Assembly (NCBI GenBank): GCA_029252405.1
Contig: JAQXBM010000096.1
Location: 1-44,903 of the forward strand
Length of the DNA: 44,903 nt
Direction: 5' to 3'
Source of the DNA: Crocinitomicaceae bacterium
GTDB taxonomy: Bacteria > Bacteroidota > Bacteroidia > Flavobacteriales_D > Crocinitomicaceae
The position numbers and the translations under genes are program-made. The notes beneath the pieces are model-generated. The model did no database searches and was not told where the DNA came from. It worked only from the letters and a program-made list of their open reading frames with translations. Shown here in pieces: positions 24,005 to 30,976 of the stretch (positions are counted from its first letter, which is position 1; every line of letters starts with the position of its first letter).

Positions 24005-24651
24005 GAAATTATTTGATAGTTGTAGCAATATTGGTAGCAGGAAGCGTTTCTGCTCAGGTGAGTTTTAATGCTGGTTCGAGTACCTTGAAAGGTTTCGGAA
24101 CAGACAAATGGTTCACAGGATTTCACGTTGGAGTTGAAGTGCCAAGGGATGACGCAATGTCATTCTATGGAAGATACACGCACCATTTTGCGCGCACAGG
24201 AGATTCTCTTGCTGTATCTGCAGTGGCGATGGAAACAACGACGACGCCTTACGTACTTAGCGTAATGTCGAGCTCACAAATGAATTACAATATTTTCGAA
24301 GGTGGTACGCGCTATTACTTGGGAGATGGGTTTGATTTCGGGTTTGCAGGTTACGGAGGTACAAGCTTCATGATTGTGTATAACAAAGTGAAAACGAAGT
24401 ACACCGATTTCGATGAAACGAAGTACGAAATTGACGGTTCTACATCTCGCGATGGAGCAATCTTTTCTCTTGGAGCTGGATTGCTAGGTGGGGTGAAATA
24501 CACTGTTCCTAGAGTTGGAACGTTCTATTCTGATTTTAGTGTGAGCTACATGTTACTCGGACAAGCGAGCGAGAATTCGACTTATACAGGACTTTACAGT
24601 AACTTGTTCTTCGGAATTAATATTGGTTACCGCAGAGATTTGTTCTGGTAG
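24001..24651 (+). CDS. outer-membrane beta-barrel-like protein
   Basis: 216 residues from the ATG at 24001, which overlaps the tag stop (ATGA). Signal peptide MRNYLIVVAILVAGSVSAQ. The mature part is made of short amphipathic strands with G/Y/T turns (GFHVGVEVPRDDAMSFYGRY, YNIFEGGTRYYLGDGF, GIFSLGAGLLGGV-like region), ending NIGYRRDLFW, an aromatic terminus typical of outer-membrane barrels. It fits small PorT/OmpW-like or YfaZ-size barrels but I cannot assign a family. Co-transcription with a DNA repair enzyme is unexpected. Confidence 0.75.
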   Translation: MRNYLIVVAILVAGSVSAQVSFNAGSSTLKGFGTDKWFTGFHVGVEVPRDDAMSFYGRYTHHFARTGDSLAVSAVAMETTTTPYVLSVMSSSQMNYNIFEGGTRYYLGDGFDFGFAGYGGTSFMIVYNKVKTKYTDFDETKYEIDGSTSRDGAIFSLGAGLLGGVKYTVPRVGTFYSDFSVSYMLLGQASENSTYTGLYSNLFFGINIGYRRDLFW

Positions 24652-24661
24652 GCTTATTCGA

Positions 24662-25552
24662 CTATTTCCAAAATCTTTTCTTATCGATTCCTTTGAATGC
24701 CTGAATGACCTCATCCAGTGAGTCGTAGCGCTCGTTAATTGCGGATGCCAGTAATTCCTGCACTTCTTGTCGATCCATTTGATTAGGCGGCAGCTTAAAT
24801 TGATGTTTGTGAGCCATCCCTTTCAAAATTATGTACATTTTCTTTGAGATTTCAGAATGCTCGGGCAAAGGATGCGTCAATTGCAAATTGGTAAATACGC
24901 TTGGGTTCGGATGTACGAGAGGAAGGTTCCCGGCATACAGACGCCAAATAAGCACTCCCAATGCGAAGATGTCCGCACGTTGATCGACCAATTCCAAATG
25001 GTTTAAAAGCAATTCTGGTGCCGCATAGCCCAACGGAAACAACAACTTTCTCTTCCGGTTCTCATCATTTTCAGATGTTCGAATAGACAAGCCAAAATCG
25101 AGTAAATGAACCTTGAATGAATCGCCCGTTTTGGCAATTAGGATGTTACTTGGTTTGATGTCGCAATGAACAACTTCGTGCTGTTTCAGGTGTTCAAAAA
25201 TCGGTAGAAGATTCTCCAAGAGTTGAATAACGAATGATGAACGATGCCTGCGCTTCAACGTTCCCCAATACTGATCGAGTGGAATTCCCTCAACGTATTT
25301 ACGAACAAGAAACAGATTTGACTCTGTCTCTTCGAATTCGAGCGTTTTAGGAAGTCCATCAAAATCGAAGGTAAAGCTTGCCTCAGCTTTGAGTCGTTCG
25401 GCGTTGGTAAGATCTTCAAGATTGGTTTTAACCGCTTTCAGTGCTACCTTTTCTTGCGATCGATTATCAATGGCCAAAAAGATTTCGCCGAATTTCCGCT
25501 TGCTCTGAGTTCCAAGTCGCTTCTCCAGTCGATATTTTTCCGAAAATTCCAC
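24662..25552 (-). CDS. Hanks-type Ser/Thr protein kinase (non-RD)
   Basis: 296-residue soluble eukaryotic-like kinase, no membrane segment or sensor domain. Catalytic elements are present: ATP lysine in VALKAVK (Lys39), catalytic loop HCDIKPSNIL with Asp131 and Asn136, DFG at 152-154, and GYAAPELL before RADIFALGVLIWRLYAG. The usual HRD arginine is Cys (HCD), so it is a non-RD kinase. The glycine-rich loop is altered (GTQSKRKFGE). Start is GTG at 25552; there is no in-frame ATG. It is divergent from the SiaC-like gene 240 nt away, which makes that protein a candidate substrate. Confidence 0.9.
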   Translation of the reverse strand: MEFSEKYRLEKRLGTQSKRKFGEIFLAIDNRSQEKVALKAVKTNLEDLTNAERLKAEASFTFDFDGLPKTLEFEETESNLFLVRKYVEGIPLDQYWGTLKRRHRSSFVIQLLENLLPIFEHLKQHEVVHCDIKPSNILIAKTGDSFKVHLLDFGLSIRTSENDENRKRKLLFPLGYAAPELLLNHLELVDQRADIFALGVLIWRLYAGNLPLVHPNPSVFTNLQLTHPLPEHSEISKKMYIILKGMAHKHQFKLPPNQMDRQEVQELLASAINERYDSLDEVIQAFKGIDKKRFWK

Positions 25553-25792
25553 ATCCCAAGGTACGGAAAACTACACGAAATATATTCTGTAACCGGCTAC
25601 TTTGATTGAGTGAACGAGGTTATTGAGTGAGTATAAATGCACTTCCATCGATTATTTTCGCTGTTTTAAACATGCAGTCCACAACTTAATCGAAGGATAA
25701 AGGCTTTTGGGCGAGAAATTAAAGGTGTTGGTAGAAAATAACACTGCTTATATCTAAAAAAATCCCAAATTGCACATCGAACTAAGCGATTT

Positions 25793-26191
25793 ATGGAGAA
25801 ACTGGAGATCAAAGAGACTGCGCAAACGCCGTTTGTTAGTTTCAATGGACAGACTGGAGAGATGGAGATAAAGGGACGCTCGATCCCTGAAGAGGCGGAC
25901 AAGTTTTGGCTTCCTGTCTTGAGCTGGTTCGAATCTTTCATGTTGAACCCAACAGACGCGGTTATAATCAAACTTGATTTCGAATATTTCAATATCAGTT
26001 CTTCCAAGCGAATTCTTTTCTTGCTGTATAAATTAAACGAACTGAACATTAACGGAAAAGAGGTGAAAGTTGAGTGGCATTACAAAACCACAGATATCGA
26101 TATGTATGAGGTTGGACAAGATTATGCCTACATGGTGAAAGTCCCATTTGAATTTATTCCTCACAAGGAAATGGAACTGGTGAATATTTAA
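25793..26191 (+). CDS. SiaC-like regulatory phosphoprotein (DUF1987)
   Basis: 132 residues matching the SiaC/DUF1987 family: TPFVSFNGQTGEMEIKGRS, then FWLPVLSWFESFM, FEYFNISSSKRILFLLYKL, KVEWHYKTTDIDMYEVGQDY. Pseudomonas SiaC controls the diguanylate cyclase SiaD and is switched by phosphorylation of the Thr in its YLNTSS motif by SiaB. Here the aligned motif is YFNISS, with Ile at residue 68 in place of that Thr; Ser69-71 follow. No siaA, siaB or siaD homologue is adjacent; a Hanks kinase is divergent instead. It ends with a strong terminator. Confidence 0.85.
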   Translation: MEKLEIKETAQTPFVSFNGQTGEMEIKGRSIPEEADKFWLPVLSWFESFMLNPTDAVIIKLDFEYFNISSSKRILFLLYKLNELNINGKEVKVEWHYKTTDIDMYEVGQDYAYMVKVPFEFIPHKEMELVNI

Positions 26192-26236
26192 TAATCACAG
26201 CCAGCTCATTATTTAGCATTTTTTAGATGAAAACTC

Positions 26237-26264
26237 AAGCGCTTTCTTTTCGAAGCGCTTTTTT
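26237..26264 (+). terminator. intrinsic terminator of the SiaC-like gene
   Basis: AAGCGCTT (26237-26244) and AAGCGCTT (26253-26260) pair perfectly with an eight-base loop, followed by T to 26264. It is 46 nt after the stop. Confidence 0.85.
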
Positions 26265-26268
26265 CGTG

Positions 26269-26276
26269 TATTTTTG
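26269..26276 (+). promoter_or_regulatory. -7 promoter element of the 26291-27663 operon
   Basis: TATTTTTG fits TAnnTTTG and lies 5 nt after the terminator of the previous gene. It predicts a start near 26283 and a leader of only about 8 nt before the GTG at 26291. TTCG at 26249-26252 is a poor -33. Confidence 0.45.
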
Positions 26277-26290
26277 CTAAAAATTAAACG

Positions 26291-26542
26291 GTGAGACTAG
26301 TAAAAGACATTCCACACGAGCGATACAAGATTCAAGTGTTCAATTACAACGCGAAGTATATTGTAAAAATTGAATTGGGTCAATTCGAGCAGACCTACAA
26401 AATTGGTGAAACCGATGTTTACGGATTGGAAGATGTTGAACGAATGATCACACCAGAACTATTGTCCAATGCCCTGAAGCGTTTCATTGAAATGCGAACG
26501 GAATGGGAAATGGCTTTCAATCAAAAGAACGTAAAAGCATGA
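26291..26542 (+). CDS. small conserved Bacteroidota protein, function unknown
   Basis: 83 residues starting at GTG 26291: MRLVKDIPHERYKIQVFNYN followed by KYIVKIELGQFEQTYKIGE. It has no signal peptide or membrane segment and is predicted as a small alpha/beta domain with a C-terminal helix. I recall near-identical small proteins in other Flavobacteriia without a function. Its stop overlaps the ATG of the lipoprotein gene by 4 nt (ATGA), so it leads a three-gene operon. Confidence 0.8.
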   Translation: MRLVKDIPHERYKIQVFNYNAKYIVKIELGQFEQTYKIGETDVYGLEDVERMITPELLSNALKRFIEMRTEWEMAFNQKNVKA

Positions 26543-27090
26543 AAATTTTAGGAGTAGCAATTGCAATGATCGCTTTATTGGCGTCTTGTGGAGATAAAGA
26601 AACGAAACCAACTAATTCGAGCGATTCAGGTTTGAGCGTAGTGTTTTATGTGAAAGACAGCGTAGCCACACATTATACTTATTTCATGGAATCTCAAGAG
26701 GAGATTGTAGAGATGGAAGCGGCTGTTGGAGCAAAGGCGAATGAGTTGCAACAACAATATGGTCAGCTCGCGAATGAGTACCAATCGAAAATGCAACGTG
26801 GATTGCTTTCTAAGAACGGAGAGTCATACTACACGAAGAAACTTCAAGATCTACAGTTAGAGATGACGAGTTTAGAGCAAACTGAAGGCGCTGAATTGAA
26901 TAAGAAAGCGGAAAAATTCCAAGAAGAATTGTTGGAGAAATTGGATGCTTACGGAAAGGAATTTGCTGAAAAGAATGGTTACAACTTGATCCTCGCAAAG
27001 GAGAAAATGGGAGGAATCATGTACGCCGATGAATCAATGGACGTTACCATGGATTTGATCGAGTTTATGAACGAGCAAGACAAAAAATAA
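26539..27090 (+). CDS. Skp/OmpH-like lipoprotein
   Basis: 183 residues with a lipoprotein signal (MKILGVAIAMIALLASC, Cys17) followed by GDKETKPT; acidic residues after the Cys resemble a surface-export signal. SVVFYVKDSVATHY is the start of the OmpH/Skp fold. A long coiled coil follows (about 60-150: ELQQQYGQLANEYQSK, KLQDLQLEMTSLEQ). The end GKEFAEKNGYNLILAKEKMGG with IMYADESMDVT is diagnostic of OmpH. Skp-type proteins escort unfolded outer-membrane proteins, but are normally soluble, so a lipid-anchored form would be tethered. ATG at 26539 overlaps the previous stop. Confidence 0.88.
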   Translation: MKILGVAIAMIALLASCGDKETKPTNSSDSGLSVVFYVKDSVATHYTYFMESQEEIVEMEAAVGAKANELQQQYGQLANEYQSKMQRGLLSKNGESYYTKKLQDLQLEMTSLEQTEGAELNKKAEKFQEELLEKLDAYGKEFAEKNGYNLILAKEKMGGIMYADESMDVTMDLIEFMNEQDKK

Positions 27091-27111
27091 GCTCACTAAA
27101 TTTTTCGCGTC

Positions 27112-27663
27112 ATGCTAGTTGCACAGCAAAAACAGCAAGAGAATATTGCCGAGTACATCCTGTACATGTACCAAATTGAGGACGTTGTTCGTGCCTACAA
27201 ATTTGATATGGAGGAAATCATCGAGCATTATGTTCGCCCTCAACTTCCAGATGAATCGTTCTTGGCGCAATACCGACAGTGGTACCAGCGTATCATCAAT
27301 GAGATGAAGTCGAATAAACTAGAGACTGCCGGACACATGCCGTCATTGGATGAGGTGATGGTCGAGTTGTCGTACTTGCATACAACCTTGCTTACTGCAA
27401 CGAAGGATCCAAAATACATTGGGATCATGGAGGCGGCATCTCCTAATATCAATGATTTCAAGCAAAAATCCAACTTGAAGGACAAAAACGATATCGAGAT
27501 TGCCTTTCACGCAATGTACATGAAGTTGTTGCTGCGTTTGCAGAAGAAAGAAATCAGCGCGGAAACAGAAGAAGCATTCGATACGATGCGCATCATGCTG
27601 GCATACTTAAGTCGTGGTTATCACAAAATGAAGGCTGGTGACTTAGATTTTTTGAAGAACTAG
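27112..27663 (+). CDS. DUF4924 family protein
   Basis: 183 residues, almost entirely helical and cytoplasmic. It matches the Bacteroidota DUF4924 pattern: QENIAEYILYMYQIEDVVRA near the start, then FDMEEIIEHYVRP, and the end TMRIMLAYLSRGYHKMKAGD. Function unknown. It begins 21 nt after the Skp-like gene and closes the 26291-27663 operon. Confidence 0.85.
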   Translation: MLVAQQKQQENIAEYILYMYQIEDVVRAYKFDMEEIIEHYVRPQLPDESFLAQYRQWYQRIINEMKSNKLETAGHMPSLDEVMVELSYLHTTLLTATKDPKYIGIMEAASPNINDFKQKSNLKDKNDIEIAFHAMYMKLLLRLQKKEISAETEEAFDTMRIMLAYLSRGYHKMKAGDLDFLKN

Positions 27664-27715
27664 TTAATAGTTCATTTCGAGAGTCTCAACGTACAATTTC
27701 AAACGAAGATAATCC

Positions 27716-27749
27716 GAGGGCTGAAGAGGTCACTGAGCGAAGCCGAAGT
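27716..27749. repeat. copy of the GC-rich intergenic repeat with an internal insertion
   Basis: CGAGGGCTGA at 27716, eight extra bases, then CTGAGCGAAGCCGAAGT. Compared with CGAGGGCTGAGCGGAGTCGA at 30921 the same sequence is present, interrupted by the insert. It lies in the convergent gap 27664-27927. Confidence 0.6.
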
Positions 27750-27810
27750 GCCGAAGCCCGTAATTCTTAATTCGGAGAATGCAACACCGCCGAAAGCAGT
27801 CACGCAGTGA

Positions 27811-27916
27811 ATCCTAGAGCGCAGCGATGAGACCAAAACCTACTCCAAACGTCAGTCTAACAGGCGCAGCCGAATCTAAGAGCGTAGCGATCCAATAATC
27901 TAAAAGCGAAGCGTGT
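27811..27916. repeat. four short degenerate repeats, consensus ATCTAAxAGCGxAGCG
   Basis: Units begin at about 27811 (ATCCTAGAGCGCAGCGATGA), 27854 (GTCTAACAGGCGCAGCCGA), 27874 (ATCTAAGAGCGTAGCGATCC) and 27898 (ATCTAAAAGCGAAGCGTGTC). The spacing is irregular (43, 20 and 24 bp). The AGCGxAGCG core resembles part of the GAGCGGAGCCGA element next to it. No gene is visible in this 264-bp gap. Confidence 0.5.
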
Positions 27917-27927
27917 CTGCGAAAGCA

Positions 27928-29322
27928 TCAAAAAATCTTCCCAGGATTCAAAATTCCCTTCGGATCAAACACCTCCTTAATCGAACGCATCAAGTTCAAG
28001 CTCGTATCCGAAAAAGCAATGTCCATGTATGGTTTCTGAACTAAGCCAATTCCGTGTTCACCCGACAAGGTACCTCCCATTCGAACTACCTCCGCGAATA
28101 ACTCACGAATAGCAATTGGCAATTCATCGTTCCATTGTTCGTCCGTCAAATCTCCTTTGATGATGTTTACGTGCAAGTTTCCATCGCCAGCGTGACCGTA
28201 GCACACGGATTTAAATCCGTAATTCCCACCAATGCGTTTGATGTGTCGCAACAATTCAGGCAAGGCGAACCTTGGAACAACCGTATCTTCCTCTTTGTAA
28301 ATGGAATTCGCTTTCACCGCTTCACCAACTGATCGTCGTAATTTCCACAAAGCATCTTTCTGAGCTTGTGATTCAGCAAAAAGCACTTCATCCGTTTCAA
28401 ATTGCTCCAAAACCTCCATGATTTTCGTGCAATCGCTCATTAAGATTTCCGGATCAAAACCATCAACCTCTATTAACAGGTGTGCAGCATGATTATCGCC
28501 AATATGTATGCTTGTATCGCCTAAAAATTCTTGTGTCCAAATCAAAGCATCGCGCTCCATGAACTCCAATCCGCTTGGAGTAATTCCTTCTTTGAAAATC
28601 GCTCCAACTGCTTCGCACGCCTTTTCAGCGCTGAAGAACGGAGCCAGCAATAACAAGTTGTGCGTTGGATGCGGGATTAGTTTGATGACAATTTTTGTAA
28701 TAATCGCCAACGTTCCTTCCGATCCTGTAATGAGCTGCGTCAAATTATAGCCTGTAGCATTTTTAAGGACATTTGCCCCCGTCCAAATGATTTCACCTGT
28801 CGGAAGCACCACCTCCAAATTGAGCACATATTCGTTCGTTACTCCATATTTTACAGCTTTCGGTCCGCCAGAATTTTCGGAGACATTTCCTCCAATGAAG
28901 CAGCTTCCCTTACTCGCAGGATCAGGCGGATAAAACAATCCTTTTTCCTTTACCGTGTCTTGTAAAACTTCTGTGATCACACCAGGTTCAGTTGTCACCT
29001 GATGATTGTTTTCGTCAATATTCAAAATGCGATTGAACTTCTCCATCGAAAGTGCGACGCCGCCATGAACGGGAATTGCTCCACCACTTAAGCCTGTTCT
29101 AGCTCCAGAAGGTGTCACACAGATGTTCTCCGCATGACAATGCATCATGATTTTCGAAATTTCCTCGGGCGTATTTGGTTTCAGCACGACCCTTGGAAGG
29201 ATGGAAATGTCCTCGGTTTCATCGTGACTGTAATTGAAGAGTGATTCATCATCTACCAAACATCGATCTCTAAGAAGTGTTTGGAAAACAGAAATATCAT
29301 CAGAAGAAATCGCTTTGAACAT
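27928..29322 (-). CDS. FAD-linked oxidase, glycolate oxidase GlcD / D-lactate dehydrogenase type
   Basis: Cytoplasmic or membrane-associated flavoprotein that oxidises a 2-hydroxy acid such as D-lactate, glycolate or 2-hydroxyglutarate. I chose the ATG at 29322 (464 residues) because the longer frame needs a TTG. The FAD-binding PP-loop reads TPSGARTGLSGGAIPVHGG, followed by the GVITEVLQD and SCFIGGNVSENSGGPKAVKYG blocks. The C-terminal catalytic part has VCYGHAGDGNLHVNI and GTLSGEHGIGLVQKPYM, both diagnostic of this family. No glcE or glcF partner is adjacent, so it is of the single-subunit kind. A TATTTTTG promoter overlaps its leader. Confidence 0.92.
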   Translation of the reverse strand: MFKAISSDDISVFQTLLRDRCLVDDESLFNYSHDETEDISILPRVVLKPNTPEEISKIMMHCHAENICVTPSGARTGLSGGAIPVHGGVALSMEKFNRILNIDENNHQVTTEPGVITEVLQDTVKEKGLFYPPDPASKGSCFIGGNVSENSGGPKAVKYGVTNEYVLNLEVVLPTGEIIWTGANVLKNATGYNLTQLITGSEGTLAIITKIVIKLIPHPTHNLLLLAPFFSAEKACEAVGAIFKEGITPSGLEFMERDALIWTQEFLGDTSIHIGDNHAAHLLIEVDGFDPEILMSDCTKIMEVLEQFETDEVLFAESQAQKDALWKLRRSVGEAVKANSIYKEEDTVVPRFALPELLRHIKRIGGNYGFKSVCYGHAGDGNLHVNIIKGDLTDEQWNDELPIAIRELFAEVVRMGGTLSGEHGIGLVQKPYMDIAFSDTSLNLMRSIKEVFDPKGILNPGKIF

Positions 29323-29336
29323 AAAATTGCTTTGTC

Positions 29337-29364
29337 CAAAAATACGGAAAAGTGAAGGATCAAA
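29337..29364 (-). promoter_or_regulatory. promoter of the FAD oxidase gene
   Basis: The minus strand reads TATTTTTG (29344-29337), a -7 match, with TTTG (29364-29361) 16 bases before it. The predicted leader is about 7 nt to the ATG at 29322. The spacer is a little shorter than usual. Confidence 0.45.
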
Positions 29365-29446
29365 AGCGAAGAGCTTCAGTTGCGAATTTCGCAAGTTCTT
29401 GTTTTAAGCTTGCCGAATTCAGTTCTCTAAAACCGCACTCCAATCC

Positions 29447-29454
29447 TACATTTG
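29447..29454 (+). promoter_or_regulatory. -7 promoter element of the micro-gene at 29478
   Basis: TACATTTG is an exact TAnnTTTG match. Transcription would start near 29461, leaving a leader of about 17 nt before the ATG. The -33 position lacks TTTG. Confidence 0.5.
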
Positions 29455-29477
29455 ATCAACACATAAAAACACGAAGT

Positions 29478-29540
29478 ATGAGATTTCTAGCAGCACTTTT
29501 AGTAGTAGGACTAATTCTATATGTCCTCTGCGAATTGTAA
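29478..29540 (+). CDS. 20-residue hydrophobic micro-protein
   Basis: The frame reads MRFLAALLVVGLILYVLCEL and stop: one continuous membrane-length segment with a single basic residue at the start and an acidic one at the end. It has its own TACATTTG element 24 nt upstream and a small GC hairpin with T6 directly after the stop, so it forms a complete promoter-gene-terminator unit. It sits between the divergent FAD oxidase and desaturase genes. Too short for standard gene callers. It could be a type I toxin, a regulator of a membrane enzyme or a spurious frame; no antisense RNA was identified. Confidence 0.45.
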   Translation: MRFLAALLVVGLILYVLCEL

Positions 29541-29546
29541 ATGGTC

Positions 29547-29564
29547 GCGTTCGGACGCTTTTTT
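29547..29564 (+). terminator. short hairpin terminator after the micro-gene
   Basis: GCGT (29547-29550), loop TCGG, ACGC (29555-29558), followed by six T. The stem is only four pairs but all are strong around the loop, and it begins 7 nt after the stop codon. Confidence 0.45.
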
Positions 29565-29692
29565 GTTTGGGCGTTCGAGCGCGCTTTAGACTGCTATCTT
29601 CTTCAAAATAGAGGAAGGATATTCGTTTCAATCGCTAACGCGGGTTGATGTTTGGTCTTAGCGATCATCAAAATTCATTAAAACCAATAGAC

Positions 29693-30763
29693 ATGAAAAT
29701 CAAATTCAAACCATCCAATTCAGATTTCTATCAGGAGTTAAATTCCAAAGTATCCAGCTTAATATCGGAAGGCGTTATCAAAAAAAGTCAGCGCCTAATG
29801 AAGGTGAAGTTCTTTTTCTACTTCGCATTGTTCTTCGGATTGTATAGTTTGCTCTTGATCGATCCGGTAGCTGAAAATTTCATTTTACGAACGATCGTCT
29901 ACACGCTTTTTGGCTTTTCAGGAATCCTGTTAGCGTTCAATGCGTCTCACGATGCCGTTCATAATACACTTTTCAAAAGTGAGAAATTTAATAAGATCGC
30001 ACATTATTTGATCTTCAACCTGCAGGGAGTCAACGCTACCTTGTGGAAGAAAAGGCATATTTCGTCGCACCATCTTTTCCCGAATGTGGATGGGTGCGAC
30101 GCTGATATTGATGACAATCCCTTCATTCGCCTTTCGAAACTGCACAAACGTAAATGGAATCACAAAATCCAACATGTCTACGCACCGCTCATTTATTGCG
30201 TGTATACGCTTCACTGGATCATTATAAAGGACTTCATTTATCTTTCCAAAAAAGAAGTGGCTAACATGAAGAACCTATCGTATAAAACGACTTTCGTGCT
30301 TGAGGTGATTCTATTGAAACTGCTGTATTTAGCATTTGTATTGTTCGTTCCTTGGTATTTCTCTGAAATCAGTTTTGGGTATTTTATTGCTTCATTTTTA
30401 ATTATGCACTGTTTCATTTCAATCTTCTTCGTACTAACGTTGATCATTTCCCATTTGACGACAGAAACGACTTTCCCTTCGGCGGATGAAGACGGATTTT
30501 TGCCAACTTGTTTTCATGAACATCAGTTGGCGGTATCCCTAGATTATCACCCCACAAGTCGATTTGCCAATTGGATTTTTGGAGGCTTTAACTCTCATGC
30601 AGCGCATCATCTATTCCCGAGATTACCACATACTGTGTACACGCGAATTACACCGATAATTCAGAAGATGGCGGATAAACACTCAATGCCCTACAATCAA
30701 ATGAATATGTGGCGAGCCATCCGATCTCATTTTATCTATTTGAAAGAATTGGGTCGAGAATAG
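29693..30763 (+). CDS. membrane fatty acid desaturase
   Basis: Di-iron desaturase that introduces a double bond into acyl-lipids or acyl-CoA: 356 residues. I chose the ATG at 29693 (MKIKFKPSNSDFYQEL); the longer frame would need a TTG. All three histidine boxes are present: HDAVH (86-90), HISSHH (122-127) and HAAHH (302-306), the last in the motif SHAAHHLFPRLPH, which places it near linoleoyl-CoA (front-end-like) desaturases. There are four hydrophobic segments around them. There is no cytochrome b5 domain, so it would use a separate ferredoxin or cytochrome. A terminator follows 20 nt after the stop. Confidence 0.92.
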   Translation: MKIKFKPSNSDFYQELNSKVSSLISEGVIKKSQRLMKVKFFFYFALFFGLYSLLLIDPVAENFILRTIVYTLFGFSGILLAFNASHDAVHNTLFKSEKFNKIAHYLIFNLQGVNATLWKKRHISSHHLFPNVDGCDADIDDNPFIRLSKLHKRKWNHKIQHVYAPLIYCVYTLHWIIIKDFIYLSKKEVANMKNLSYKTTFVLEVILLKLLYLAFVLFVPWYFSEISFGYFIASFLIMHCFISIFFVLTLIISHLTTETTFPSADEDGFLPTCFHEHQLAVSLDYHPTSRFANWIFGGFNSHAAHHLFPRLPHTVYTRITPIIQKMADKHSMPYNQMNMWRAIRSHFIYLKELGRE

Positions 30764-30784
30764 AAGCGATACTTAAACCAATTA

Positions 30785-30818
30785 AAAAATCCCGATTCAT
30801 ACAAATCGGGATTTTTTT
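30785..30818 (+). terminator. terminator of the desaturase gene, A/T-flanked on both sides
   Basis: AAAAATCCCGATT (30785-30797) pairs perfectly with AATCGGGATTTTT (30804-30816), with a six-base loop and further T. The A-run on the left gives the minus strand a matching T-run, so it could also act on transcripts of the OmpA gene coming from the right. Confidence 0.88.
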
Positions 30819-30878
30819 AGAAGTTAGGGATGTACAATACATCCAGTAATCATATGCAGAAGTAGTATTTAAGTACAG

Positions 30879-30976
30879 ACTTCGGCTCCGCTCAGTCCTC
30901 GGGTTTACCTTACCATATATCGAGGGCTGAGCGGAGTCGAAGTCCGCATTAAGGGTAGTCGAGCGGAGCCGAGACT
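30879..30976. repeat. GC-rich intergenic repeat, inverted pair plus a third partial copy
   Basis: A 23-base element at 30879-30901 (starting ACTTCGGCTCCGCTCAGTCC) and its inverted copy at 30921-30943 (CGAGGGCTGAGCGGAGTCGA then AGT) match at 21 of 23 positions around a 19-base spacer. A third copy (GTCGAGCGGAGCCGAGACT, 30958-30976) runs into the stop codon of the OmpA-family gene, whose TAG is at 30977-30975. Related sequences lie at 17121, 22930 and 27716. Confidence 0.75.

Noticed and set aside
25666-26049. 127-codon minus-strand frame overlapping the SiaC-like gene
   Set aside because: The sense strand carries a recognisable family; the antisense frame is Ser/Leu-rich and has no features.
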